The position numbers and the translations under genes were made by a program. DNA of 64,000 nt from Quadrisphaera setariae (GTDB taxonomy: Bacteria > Actinomycetota > Actinomycetes > Actinomycetales > Quadrisphaeraceae): NCBI RefSeq assembly GCF_008041935.1, contig NZ_VKAC01000008.1, positions 62,001 through 126,000 of the forward strand, in the 5' to 3' direction. Within the stretch, counting starts at the first letter, position 1. Every line of letters begins with the position of its first letter. The notes below the pieces were generated by a model. It had not been told where the DNA came from and did not search any database. It saw only the letters and a program-made list of their open reading frames with translations. Below are positions 46,868 through 55,956 of this stretch, one piece after another.

Positions 46868-49800
46868 TCAAGCACTCGCGGCGGAAGCTGTCTGCACCAC
46901 GTCGGCCGGCATCGGGCGCTGCAGCTTCCACGTGATCGCCATCGGCCGCTCCCCGCGGTGCTCGGCGTAAGTCGCCGTGCCGAGACACAGGAACGGCGGC
47001 GTCCCCATCTCCCCCTTCGGCGCCTCCCGCGTGAACAGCACGACGTGCGACCCGGCCGCTTCATGCTCCACGTACCGCCGTCCCGTCGGTGACTCCGGCG
47101 ACGTCGCGTTCTGGCTCTCCCAGTGGAACAGCCGCGGCGAGAGCGCGTAGTCGCGGTACATCGTGGTCGGGGTGAAGGCGCGCTCGTCCTTGCGCAGGTT
47201 GATGAGCAGCGCGTCCACCGCCGTCCTCTCGCACCAGGCCACTCCGCTGACGTGCCCAGCGGTCGAGCGCTTCTCGTCGGCGTAGTCCAGACCCGCGAGC
47301 AGCTCGTCACGCCGGTACGTGGCGTGGCTGAGCACCGGCAGGTGCGCCAGCGCCGGGCTCAGCGGCTTCGGCACGTGCCGCGCCCGTTCCACCGCCCCCG
47401 CCATCAGCTGCTGGACCTCTGCCACCACCGCCGGGTGCTGCCGCAGGTGGTCAAAGCCCTCCTCGTACGCCCCGAACCCACCGCGGTTCGGCCACAGCGT
47501 GAAGAACAGCATCCGCGCGAGGCGCTGCTCGCGGTCGCTCAGCTCCTCGTACGCCGCAGCTCCCGGGGTGACGAAGCGTGAGTAGGCGCGGGCGCGCTCG
47601 TCGTCGTCGACGTGGACCAGAGCCGCCACGCGCTTCAGCAGCGCGGCCTCCCCCGGACCGGCTTCCGGCGTCGGCAGGCCCGCAGCGCGCAGCAGCGCGG
47701 TCCAGCTGCCGTAGGTGCCGCGGTCGCGGTAGACGTCGGCGACCTCCCGGCCGCTGTCGTCGAGGTACTCCTGCAGCGTCGGCACCCGACCACCCGAGGC
47801 GTAGCTGCGGACGTCGGCCAGCAGCTCCTCCTTGGCCATCCGCAGGGAGGAGCGCACGTTGGACAGGACGATCTTCTGGCTAACCGCGTCGAGCACCAGC
47901 TGCGATCCGGGCGGGAGGTAGGGAAAGCCCTGCTCGAGCTGCGCCTCCAGCTGCGACCGCGTCGCTCCGGTCAGCGCGCGGTAGCGGACGTCGAAGCGGT
48001 ACTCAGCGCGGTGTTGCCCGATGAAGTCGAGCACCGTCAGCACCGCCTTGTTCGGCGCGCGCCGCAGCCCGCGCCCGAGCTGCTGCAGGAAGACCGTCGC
48101 CGACTGCGTGGGCCGCAGGAGCAGGAGCGTGTCGACGTCCGGGACGTCCAGTCCCTCGTTGAAGAGGTCCACGGCGAAGAGGCACCGCACATCACCCGCC
48201 TTCAGCGCGGCGAACGCTCGGTCTCGCTCGTGCGCCGAGGTGCCGCCGTGGACGGCGAGCGCCGGGATGCCGTCCTCGCTGAACCGCCGCGCCATGTACT
48301 GCGCGTGCGCCACGGACACGCAGAAGCCGAGCGCGCGCATGCTGTCGACGTCGGTGACCCGGTCTTGCAGGGTGCTCAGCACGATGCGGGTGCGGGCGTC
48401 GTTGCCCGTGTAGACGTCGGACAGGCCGTTGAGGTCGTACCCCGCCCGCCGCGCGTACTCGACGCGCGTGAGGTCCGTGCCGTCGTGCACGCCGAAGTAG
48501 TGGAACGGGCACAGCAGGTCCGCCTCGAGCGCGGTCCACAGCCGCAGCTCGAAGGCCGTGCGCCCGTCGAAGAAGCTGCGGACGTCCACGCCGTCACCGC
48601 GCTCCGGCGTCGCCGTGAGCCCGAGCAGCTCAGCGGGGCGCAGGTGGTCGAGCAGTCGGCGGTAGCTGGAGGCGTCAGCGTGGTGGAACTCGTCGACGAC
48701 GACGACGTCGAAGCGGTCAGGGTCGAGCAGCGCGAGGCGCTGCGCGGTGAGCGACTGGACGCTGGCGAACACGTGCCGCCACTGCTCGGCCTTGTACTCG
48801 CCGACGTGGAGCTCGCCGAAGGAGCCGTCCTTGAGCACCTCGCGGTAGGTGCGCAGCGACTGCTCGAGGATCTCCTTGCGGTGGGCGACGAACAGGAGCC
48901 TCGGTTCGCCGCGACGCTCGGCCACCGACTGCTCGCGGATCCGGCGGAAGTCGAGCGCGGCGACCACGGTCTTGCCCGTGCCGGTGGCCGCGACGACGAG
49001 GTTGCGGTGCCGGTCGTGGACGGTCCGCTCGACGTCGAGCGCTTCGAGGATCTCCACCTGGTGGGGACGCGCCTGCACGTCGAGCCCGGACACCGCGGCC
49101 ACCTGCGTGCTGCGTGACCCCCCGCCCTGCTCGACGAGCGCGCGGTCGAGGAGCTCCGCGTCCCGGTCGGGGTCGTAGTCGAGGAACGCGGCGTCGTTCC
49201 AGTAGGTGTCGAAGGTCGCCTCGAACTTGCGCACCAGTGTGGGCGTGGCGACCGAGGAGATGCGGACGTTCCACTCCAGCCCGTCGACCAGCGCCGACTT
49301 CGACAGGTTCGAGCTGCCGACGTAGCCGGTGTCGAACCCCGACCCGCGGCGGAACAGCCACGCCTTGGCGTGCAGCTTGGTGCTCTGCGTCTCGTAGCGG
49401 ACCTTCACCTGCGCGCCGTAGCGGCGGACCAGCACGTCGAGGGCTTTGCGCTCGGTGGCACCGCAGTAGGTGGTGGTGATGACCCGCAGCGGGCGTCCGC
49501 GCTCGGCGAGCTCCGTGAGCGAGTCTTCGAGGACGCGGATGCCGTGCCAGCGGACGAAGGCGCACAGCAGGTCGACGTGGTCGGCACTGGCCATCTCCGC
49601 GCGCAGCTCGGCGCCGAGGTTGGGCTCGCCGTGGCTGTTGGTGAGCAGCGCGACGTCGGACAGCGGCGTGACCGGGCGGTGGCGGGGCCAGCCCTCCCCC
49701 AGCCCCGCCAGCCGTAGCGCGAGGAGCTGCTCGATCTGGCTGACGTGGTCGTCCTCCGGGGCGCCGACGAGGTCGAGGACGCGGTTGACGAGGCCTGCCC

Positions 49801-50002
49801 GCTGCTCGGGCTTGGCGCTGGCGAGGGCGCGCTGGACGGCGACGGCGACGTGGCGGGCGAGGACATCGGGGGCTGCTGCGTCGGGGACGGTGCCGTGCTC
49901 GGGCACGAGGTCCGAGGCTTCGAGCGCCTGGTGGAGCCTCTGGGTGAGGAGGGCCTCGTAGGCACCGGGCGGCGTCGCGGCGGTCACGCATCGCAGCTTC
50001 AC
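46868..50002 (-). CDS. PLD nuclease-SF2 helicase-DUF3427 protein
   Basis: 1044 residues in three parts. A phospholipase-D-like nuclease (about 115-265) has HAKAWLFRRGSGFDTGYVGSSNLSKSAL, giving one HxK motif with the trailing Asn and Ser. A superfamily-2 helicase (about 310-740) has Walker A AATGTGKT (about 337-344), VVDEFHHAD as the DEAH-type box, LLGLTATPERGDG, and motif VI QQLGRGLRRAPNK. The C-terminus (about 745-1040) is DUF3427 (LGTATYAEHRGERPMAITWKL). This architecture is found in bacterial accessory regions and probably restricts or processes foreign DNA. It is divergent from the DUF2075 gene. Confidence 0.87.
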   Translation of the reverse strand: MKLRCVTAATPPGAYEALLTQRLHQALEASDLVPEHGTVPDAAAPDVLARHVAVAVQRALASAKPEQRAGLVNRVLDLVGAPEDDHVSQIEQLLALRLAGLGEGWPRHRPVTPLSDVALLTNSHGEPNLGAELRAEMASADHVDLLCAFVRWHGIRVLEDSLTELAERGRPLRVITTTYCGATERKALDVLVRRYGAQVKVRYETQSTKLHAKAWLFRRGSGFDTGYVGSSNLSKSALVDGLEWNVRISSVATPTLVRKFEATFDTYWNDAAFLDYDPDRDAELLDRALVEQGGGSRSTQVAAVSGLDVQARPHQVEILEALDVERTVHDRHRNLVVAATGTGKTVVAALDFRRIREQSVAERRGEPRLLFVAHRKEILEQSLRTYREVLKDGSFGELHVGEYKAEQWRHVFASVQSLTAQRLALLDPDRFDVVVVDEFHHADASSYRRLLDHLRPAELLGLTATPERGDGVDVRSFFDGRTAFELRLWTALEADLLCPFHYFGVHDGTDLTRVEYARRAGYDLNGLSDVYTGNDARTRIVLSTLQDRVTDVDSMRALGFCVSVAHAQYMARRFSEDGIPALAVHGGTSAHERDRAFAALKAGDVRCLFAVDLFNEGLDVPDVDTLLLLRPTQSATVFLQQLGRGLRRAPNKAVLTVLDFIGQHRAEYRFDVRYRALTGATRSQLEAQLEQGFPYLPPGSQLVLDAVSQKIVLSNVRSSLRMAKEELLADVRSYASGGRVPTLQEYLDDSGREVADVYRDRGTYGSWTALLRAAGLPTPEAGPGEAALLKRVAALVHVDDDERARAYSRFVTPGAAAYEELSDREQRLARMLFFTLWPNRGGFGAYEEGFDHLRQHPAVVAEVQQLMAGAVERARHVPKPLSPALAHLPVLSHATYRRDELLAGLDYADEKRSTAGHVSGVAWCERTAVDALLINLRKDERAFTPTTMYRDYALSPRLFHWESQNATSPESPTGRRYVEHEAAGSHVVLFTREAPKGEMGTPPFLCLGTATYAEHRGERPMAITWKLQRPMPADVVQTASAASA

Positions 50003-50166
50003 ACGCCGATGGGGGACGTGGATGCCCGTTCGATCCGTTCACGCAGATCACCCGGTCGAGCTACCGTGCGTGACGCGGCCCGACAAGCTTCCTCACCGGC
50101 TGTGCCGATGCCTGGACACGCTTCCACCCGCACGACTCGCTTCGTGCTGCCCTGGGGGAAGTCCAC

Positions 50167-52056
50167 GTGCCGCTGGTTCGGACGTCGGCGTCGTCACTGC
50201 TGATCGACGCTGGTACAGACTCGTTCATCGAGCAGATGCTGCAGGCAGGCATCCACGCGCGCCTCGGGCGGGCCTCTCCGGCTGAGCAGGCGTCGTGGCG
50301 GTCGAGCCTGCCGGTGCTGGCCCGTGACCTCGCCGACGCGGGGCTCGGGCGGGTCGAGGTGCTCGTCGAGCACACGCTGCCGCTGACCAGCAAGCGAGCC
50401 GACGTCATCCTCGCGGGAGTCCACCCGAAGACTCGGAAGCCCTCGTACATCGTCGTCGAGCTCAAGCAGTGGTCGCGGGCGACCACCTTCGAGGACGATC
50501 CGCACCTGGTCGACGTCGCCGGGATGCCCGGTGGCCCGAAGCTGCACCCGGTGGCCCAGGTGCGGGGCTACTGCGAGTACCTCGCCGACTTCCTCGTGGC
50601 GCTCGCGGACCAGCCGGACGGGCTCGCCGGCGCTGCCTACCTCCACAACGCGCACGACCCGCTGGCCGTCGGTGACCTCGAGGCCTACCCCATGGACACG
50701 CGAGGTCAGCTCTTCACGGGCGCAGATCGCGGAGCGTGGCTGGACTTCCTGCGGTCGCGACTGGACGGCGGTGTGAGCGGCGTCGCCAGCGCAGACCACC
50801 TGCTGAAGTCGCGCGTGGCACCGAGCAAGCAGCTGCTGGCCGTCGCTGCTGACGAGGTGCGGGACCGCGAGCAGTTCCGCCTGCTCGACGAGCAGGAGCT
50901 GGCCGCGCGACTCGTGCACCACGAGGTGCGCCGCGCTCGCCAGTCCGACCACAAGCGGGTCGTCGTCGTCAGCGGTGGCCCGGGCAGCGGGAAGAGCGTC
51001 ATCGCGCTGTCCCTGCTCGGTGAGCTCGCCCGCGAGCAGCGGACGGTCCTCCACGCCACGGGGTCGCAGTCCTTCACGCAGACGATGCGGCGCGTGGTGG
51101 GCAAGGGATCGACGCGAACCCAGAAGCTCTTCAAGTACTTCAACGACTTCATGACCGCGGAGAAGAACGGCCTCGACGTCCTCATCCTCGACGAGGCGCA
51201 CCGCATCCGACAGACCTCGGCGAACCGCTGGACGCGGGCGCAGGACCGCACCGGCAAGGCGCAGGTCGACGAGCTGCTGGCGGCCGCACGCGTCCCCGTC
51301 TTCCTCCTCGACGAGCACCAGGTGGTGCGCCCCGGCGAGATGGGGTCCCTCCATGAGATCACCTCGCACGCCGAGGCGGCTGGCTTCGAGGTGGTGCACG
51401 TCAACCTCGACGGGCAGTTCCGCTGCGGTGGTTCGCAGGTCTACCTCGACTGGGTGCTGCGGCTCCTCGGGCTCCTCCACGGCGGACCGGTGCCATGGAC
51501 GGGTGACGAGCTGTCGCCGTTCGAGGTCCGCGTGGCGGACTCGCCGGAGGAGATGGAGGCCTTCCTCGCCGAGAAGAGGAAGGAGCAGGACGGCAGGCCC
51601 GGATACAGAGCCCGCATGGCTGCGGGGTACTGCTGGCCCTGGTCCGATCCCGTGGACGGGAAGCTGGTGCCCGACGTGCAGATCGGCTCGTGGGCGCGTC
51701 CGTGGAACGCCAAGGGTGAGCGACGTGTCGGCGACGCCCCTCCCTCGCCGCTCTGGGCGACAGAGGACGGCGGCTTCGGTCAGGTCGGCTGCGTCTACAC
51801 GGCGCAGGGCTTCGAATACGACTGGTCCGGCGTGATCCTCGGCCCCGACCTCGTGTGGCGTGACGGGCGTTTCACCACGGTGAGGTCTGCGAACAAGGAC
51901 CCGATGTTCCGGAGCGCCAAGTCCGTCGACGACATGGCCTTCGACCGTCTGGTGCGTAACACCTACAAGGTCCTGCTGACGCGCGGCATGGTCGGGACAG
52001 TCCTCTACTCGACCGACGAAGAGACGCGCGAGGCGCTCCGGCGCCTCGCCCACTGA
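50167..52056 (+). CDS. DUF2075 (Schlafen group 3-like) helicase with nuclease-like N-terminus
   Basis: 629 residues. The N-terminal part (about 1-190) has RADVILAGVHPKTRKPSYIVVELKQWS, an aspartate followed by E98-L-K100 as in PD-(D/E)xK folds. The DUF2075 helicase core (about 255-620) shows SGGPGSGKS (Walker A, about 270-277), LILDEAHRIR (DEAH at 342-345), LDEHQVVRPGE, LDGQFRCGGS, and YTAQGFEYDWSGVILGPDLVWRDG. GGGGGAAG lies 5 bases before the GTG. DUF2075 proteins cluster with defence genes. The pair with the divergent PLD-helicase suggests joint function, by position only. Confidence 0.87.
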   Translation: MPLVRTSASSLLIDAGTDSFIEQMLQAGIHARLGRASPAEQASWRSSLPVLARDLADAGLGRVEVLVEHTLPLTSKRADVILAGVHPKTRKPSYIVVELKQWSRATTFEDDPHLVDVAGMPGGPKLHPVAQVRGYCEYLADFLVALADQPDGLAGAAYLHNAHDPLAVGDLEAYPMDTRGQLFTGADRGAWLDFLRSRLDGGVSGVASADHLLKSRVAPSKQLLAVAADEVRDREQFRLLDEQELAARLVHHEVRRARQSDHKRVVVVSGGPGSGKSVIALSLLGELAREQRTVLHATGSQSFTQTMRRVVGKGSTRTQKLFKYFNDFMTAEKNGLDVLILDEAHRIRQTSANRWTRAQDRTGKAQVDELLAAARVPVFLLDEHQVVRPGEMGSLHEITSHAEAAGFEVVHVNLDGQFRCGGSQVYLDWVLRLLGLLHGGPVPWTGDELSPFEVRVADSPEEMEAFLAEKRKEQDGRPGYRARMAAGYCWPWSDPVDGKLVPDVQIGSWARPWNAKGERRVGDAPPSPLWATEDGGFGQVGCVYTAQGFEYDWSGVILGPDLVWRDGRFTTVRSANKDPMFRSAKSVDDMAFDRLVRNTYKVLLTRGMVGTVLYSTDEETREALRRLAH

Positions 52057-52058
52057 CC

Positions 52059-52949
52059 TCACGCGCCGAGCATCGCCCGAGCCATCCGGGCGATCTCCCG
52101 CGTCGCCGGTGACAGCACCGCTCCCCTGCGGCTGACCAGCGCCACGGTGTCGTAGAGCGGCTCCGCGAACGGCACCACGTGCAGCCCCTCAGGGAACACC
52201 GCCGACTGCGTCACCGCCTTCGCCACGAAGGTGTCCCCCAGACCGCGCGCCACCAGCCGCAGCGCCGTCTCGACGTGCTCGACCTCGATGCTCGCCTCCA
52301 GGGACAGGCCGGCCAGCTGCGCCCTCTCGGCCAGCTGGCGGCGCGTGGGGTCGCGCCAGCCGTAGTGCGCGTCATAGAGCACCAGCCGCGCCGCGGCCAC
52401 GTCCGCGATCGACACCGGCCCCGCCGCCCGCCCCGGGTCAGCACTCACCCACAGCACCTCGTCGCGCAGCAGCGGCACCACGTCCAGCCCGTCGTCGTCG
52501 ACAGGCAGCACAGCCAGCCCCGCCTCCAGTTCGCCGGAGACCACAGAGGCGGCCACCTCCACCGAGTTCTGCCCCACGAACCTCGCCCGCACCGCGGGGT
52601 ACCGCGTGTGGAACTGCTCCACCAGCCCCGCCAGGGCGTAGTGGTCGGCGTTGCGCAACAACCCGAACGAGGCCGTCCCCCCGCCCAGCGCTCCGAGCGC
52701 CGCCACCGCCCGCGCACCGGCGTCGGCAGCCGTCACGGCCTGCTCCGCGTACGGCGCCAGCTCGCGACCCGCCGCCGTCACCACCAGCCGGCGAGCCCCG
52801 CGGACGAAGAGCTCGCCGCCGGACTCCTCCTCCAGCCGGCGCACCAGCTCCGAGACCGACGCCTGCGTCATCCCGAGCTCCCGGGCCGCGCCCGTGAAGC
52901 TCCCCGTCCTGAGCGAAGCGAGGAACGCCCGCAGTTGCACCAACGTCAC
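52059..52949 (-). CDS. LysR-family transcriptional regulator
   Basis: 296 residues, typical size. The N-terminal winged helix is VQLRAFLASLRTGSFTGAARELGMTQASVSELVRRLEEE (about 4-42); the effector domain (about 90-290) has the usual two-lobe pattern. It is divergent from the hisD-like operon, 89 bases apart. A palindrome at 52963-52979 is placed where LysR proteins bind. An AATACT box lies 7 bases before the GTG. It should activate the catabolic operon and repress itself. Confidence 0.92.
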   Translation of the reverse strand: MTLVQLRAFLASLRTGSFTGAARELGMTQASVSELVRRLEEESGGELFVRGARRLVVTAAGRELAPYAEQAVTAADAGARAVAALGALGGGTASFGLLRNADHYALAGLVEQFHTRYPAVRARFVGQNSVEVAASVVSGELEAGLAVLPVDDDGLDVVPLLRDEVLWVSADPGRAAGPVSIADVAAARLVLYDAHYGWRDPTRRQLAERAQLAGLSLEASIEVEHVETALRLVARGLGDTFVAKAVTQSAVFPEGLHVVPFAEPLYDTVALVSRRGAVLSPATREIARMARAMLGA

Positions 52950-52962
52950 GCCGGCCAGTATT

Positions 52963-52979
52963 CACAGGGGAACCCTGTG
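52963..52979 (+). promoter_or_regulatory. LysR-type binding site
   Basis: CACAGGG-GAA-CCCTGTG is a perfect 7-bp inverted repeat centred 68 bases before the hisD-like start codon, which is also the predicted transcription start. That is the usual recognition-site position for LysR activators. Confidence 0.7.
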
Positions 52980-53001
52980 CTTCACACAAGACGTCGCCCT
53001 C

Positions 53002-53031
53002 TTGTCCTGGTGATGCGCGTCTCCCTACCGT
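53002..53031 (+). promoter_or_regulatory. promoter of the hisD-like operon
   Basis: TTGTCC (53002-53007), an 18-base spacer and TACCGT (53026-53031) end 7 bases before the GTG at 53039, predicting a leaderless mRNA. Confidence 0.6.
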
Positions 53032-53038
53032 CGCTGAC

Positions 53039-54358
53039 GTGCTCTCCACGCCTGCCGTCCTCACCTCCCTCGCCGGCCGCTTCACCGTCCTCAAGGCCCC
53101 CGCCGTCGACGCCCCGCCCGCCCAGCACGACCCCGCCGTCGCCAGCCGCGTCCGTCAGATGCTGCTCGACATCGAGGCCGGCGGCATGGACGCCGTGCTC
53201 AAGCACGCCGCGGAGCTGGACCGCTGGGACGGCCGCGACGTCGAGCTCTCCCCCGCCGAGGTCGCCGCCTCCGGCGACGCTCTCCCTGCCGATCTCCGCG
53301 AGGCCATCGAGCTGGGCGCCCGCCGCACCCAGGCCTTCGCGAAGGTCCAGCGCAGCCACCTCGTCGACGTCGAGACCGAGCTCGAGCCGGGCCTCGTGGT
53401 CGGCCACCGCTACATCCCCGTCGGACGCGTCGGCGCCTACCTGCCCGCCGGCCGCTTCCCGCTCACCGCGAGCGCGTTCATGACGGTCGGCGTCGCCAAG
53501 GCCGCGGGCGTCGGCGACGTCGTCGCCTGCACCCCGCCCCAGCCCGACGGCAAGGCGAACCCGGCGGTCGTCTACGCAGCGCACGTGTCCGGTGTCGACA
53601 GGGTCTTCGTGCTCGGAGGCGTCCAGGCGCTGGCCGCGATGGCGTTCGGGCTGGTCGGCGACGGCCCCGTCGACATGCTGGTCGGCGCCGGCAACGCCTA
53701 CGTGGCCGAGGCCAAGCGGCAGCTGTTCGGCCGGGTGGCCATCGACCTGCCCGCCGGTCCCAGCGAGGTGGCGGTGATCGCCGACGAGACCGCCGACCCG
53801 GTGCTCGTGGCCGCGGACCTGCTCGGCCAGGCCGAGCACGGGCCCACCTCCCCCGCCGCGCTGGTCACCACCTCGCAGGAGCTGGGCGCCGCCGTCGTCG
53901 CGGAGATCGAGAAGCAGCTCGCCACCCTGGCCACCCGCGACATCGCCGGACCGGCCTGGCGCGACTTCGGCTCGGTGCTCGTCGCCGACGACCGCGAGAC
54001 CGCCGCCACCCTCATGGACGACCTCGCCCCCGAGCACCTCGAGGTCCAGACCGCCGACGACGACTGGTACCACGACCGGCTCCGCAACTACGGGTCCCTC
54101 TTCATCGGGGAGGCGTCCACAGTCGCCTACTCCGACAAGGGCATGGCCGGCACCAACCACGTGCTCCCCACCGCTGGCGGCGCCAAGCACAGCGCGGGCC
54201 TGTCGGTCTCGCGCTTCCTCAAGCCGCTGACCTACCAGCGCATCACCCAGCAGGCGACGCCGCTGCTGGCCGAGGCCGTGCAGGTCATCTCCGACTCCGA
54301 GGGCATGGCCGCCCACAGCGCCACCGCCACCCTGCGCACCGCGCGCTGGACCGCCTGA
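53039..54358 (+). CDS. histidinol dehydrogenase-family enzyme
   Basis: 439 residues with every catalytic residue of HisD: zinc ligands Q264 and H267 in LLGQAEHGP, D366 in YSDKGMAGTNH and H426 in SEGMAAH, general bases E332-H333 in PEHLEV, and E421. HisD oxidises L-histidinol to histidine in two NAD steps. Here no his genes are near; the operon has an APC permease and a nitrilase-type amidase and a LysR activator, so it is probably a catabolic paralogue acting on histidinol or another amino alcohol, or on dihydroxypropanesulfonate as HpsN does. Confidence 0.85.
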   Translation: MLSTPAVLTSLAGRFTVLKAPAVDAPPAQHDPAVASRVRQMLLDIEAGGMDAVLKHAAELDRWDGRDVELSPAEVAASGDALPADLREAIELGARRTQAFAKVQRSHLVDVETELEPGLVVGHRYIPVGRVGAYLPAGRFPLTASAFMTVGVAKAAGVGDVVACTPPQPDGKANPAVVYAAHVSGVDRVFVLGGVQALAAMAFGLVGDGPVDMLVGAGNAYVAEAKRQLFGRVAIDLPAGPSEVAVIADETADPVLVAADLLGQAEHGPTSPAALVTTSQELGAAVVAEIEKQLATLATRDIAGPAWRDFGSVLVADDRETAATLMDDLAPEHLEVQTADDDWYHDRLRNYGSLFIGEASTVAYSDKGMAGTNHVLPTAGGAKHSAGLSVSRFLKPLTYQRITQQATPLLAEAVQVISDSEGMAAHSATATLRTARWTA

Positions 54359-54402
54359 GTCCGGCCGGGCTCAGCGGGCCCCGGGCCCAGCCCCCCCGAA
54401 CG

Positions 54403-54442
54403 CCCCCGCCGTCGGTTGATCCCCCCAGCCCGGCGGCGGGGG
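54403..54442 (+). terminator. hairpin between the hisD-like and permease genes
   Basis: CCCCCGCCG (54403-54411) pairs with CGGCGGGGG (54434-54442) around a 22-base loop, in a 143-base gap. It could attenuate read-through or stabilise mRNA ends. Confidence 0.4.
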
Positions 54443-54501
54443 TCCCTCCCCTCCACGCCAGACCACCCGCAGCACCCCGTGCCCAGACCTCCAGGAGCGC
54501 C

Positions 54502-55956
54502 ATGAGCACCAGCACCTCATCGACAGGCACACCGCCCTCGTCGTCGTCATCGACCGGTGGCCTCAAGCGCGAGCTCAAGGTGGCCGACGCCGCCGCCTTC
54601 TCCGTCGGCCTGATCGGTCCCGTCGGCGTCATGGCGCTGCTGGGCGCAGGCGCGGCCGGCATCCTCGGCCCGGGCGCGACGTGGGCGTTCGTCTTCGCGC
54701 TCGTCGCCGTCTCGCTCGTCGCCTACGGCTTCGTGAAGCTGTCGCGCCACATCTCCCACACCGGGTCGGTGTACGCCCTGGTCGGCATCACGCTCGGCCC
54801 GCGGTCGGGCTTCGTCGCCGGGTGGGCGCTGTTCTTCGCCTACGTCACCATCGGCGCCGGCTCCGGCATGGAGATCGGCTTCTTCCTCGACCAGCTGCTC
54901 GACAGGTTGGGGGCGGGGTTCAGCGTCGACTACGCGCTGGTCTTCGTCGTCGCGCTGGCTGTCGTGCTGGTGCTCGCGCGCCGCGAGGTGCACGTCATCA
55001 CGCGGTCGCTGCTGTACGCCGAGCTCATCGGCGCAGCGCTCGTGACGCTGCTGAGCGTCGTCATCCTCGTGCGCCTGGCCACCAGCACCGCTCCGGGCGG
55101 GCGCGGTCTGAACGCCGACTTCCTCAGCCTCCCCTCCGGCACCGGCGTCGCGACCATCGCCGCCGCCGCGGTGTTCGGCTTCCTGGCGTTCGCGGGCTTC
55201 GAGGGCGCCGCGGCGCTCGGCGAGGAGACCCGCGAGCCCAAGCGCGACATCCCCCGTGCCCTGAAGATCGCCATCGTGGTGGTCGGCGCCTTCTACCTGC
55301 TGTCGATCGTCGCGCAGTCCCTCGGCTACGGCACGGACGAGGCGGGCACCAAGGCCTTCTCCTCCGCCGGGGCGCCCTACCTCGACCTGGGCACCGCCTA
55401 CGTCGGCGCGTGGCTGGGCGACCTGCTCACCGTCGCCGCGATCGTCAGCCTCTTCGCCATCTTCCTGGGCACCGTCTCCGCGGCCGCGCGCATCCTCTTC
55501 GCGCTGGCGCGCGACACCGGCAGCCAGCGCAGCATCGCCCGGCTCTCCCCCACCGGCGCGCCGTCGACGGCCCTGGTGGTCGCCGGGGTGCTCACGCTCC
55601 TCGTCGTCCTCATCGAGCGGCTGTCCGTCACCTCCGGCGCGCTGAACGCCACGTACTACGCGCTGACCATCGGGACCATCGCGCTGCTGGTGGCGTACGT
55701 GCTGGCGACCGCCGGCGCGATCCGCTTCCTCTTCTTCCGTGGCGCGGCGAAGGCCCCGAGGTGGCAGGTGGTGGTGCCGGTGCTCGGCCTGGCGCTGGTC
55801 ATCTACACGATCTACCGCAACGCCGTCGGCCTCGAGGCGCCCTACTCGTGGTTCCCGTGGGTGGTGCTCGCATGGCTGGTGCTCGGGGTGGCGATCTCCT
55901 ACGCGCCCGGGCTCGCCGGCCGGGTCCGCGCCAACCTGGAACGCTCCCAGTCATGA
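54502..55956 (+). CDS. APC-family amino acid/amine permease
   Basis: 484 residues with about twelve membrane helices. After a Ser/Thr-rich tail the family opening reads ELKVADAAAFSVGLIGPVGVMALLGAGAAGILGPGATWAFVFAL; helix 6 has AAAVFGFLAFAGFEGAAALGEETREPKRDIPRAL, the APC consensus. It imports amino acids or amines by proton symport. AGGAG lies before the ATG. It sits between the HisD-like enzyme and the amidase and overlaps the latter by 4 bases, so it probably imports their substrate. Confidence 0.92.
   Translation: MSTSTSSTGTPPSSSSSTGGLKRELKVADAAAFSVGLIGPVGVMALLGAGAAGILGPGATWAFVFALVAVSLVAYGFVKLSRHISHTGSVYALVGITLGPRSGFVAGWALFFAYVTIGAGSGMEIGFFLDQLLDRLGAGFSVDYALVFVVALAVVLVLARREVHVITRSLLYAELIGAALVTLLSVVILVRLATSTAPGGRGLNADFLSLPSGTGVATIAAAAVFGFLAFAGFEGAAALGEETREPKRDIPRALKIAIVVVGAFYLLSIVAQSLGYGTDEAGTKAFSSAGAPYLDLGTAYVGAWLGDLLTVAAIVSLFAIFLGTVSAAARILFALARDTGSQRSIARLSPTGAPSTALVVAGVLTLLVVLIERLSVTSGALNATYYALTIGTIALLVAYVLATAGAIRFLFFRGAAKAPRWQVVVPVLGLALVIYTIYRNAVGLEAPYSWFPWVVLAWLVLGVAISYAPGLAGRVRANLERSQS

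Noticed and set aside
36063-52056. Island bounded by an integrase or attachment-site repeats
   Set aside because: I looked for integrase or transposase motifs, a tRNA and direct repeats at the edges and found none, so mobility stays an inference.
53039-54358. Naming the dehydrogenase hisD outright
   Set aside because: The active site fits, but no histidine-pathway gene is adjacent and the operon looks catabolic, so the gene symbol was withheld.
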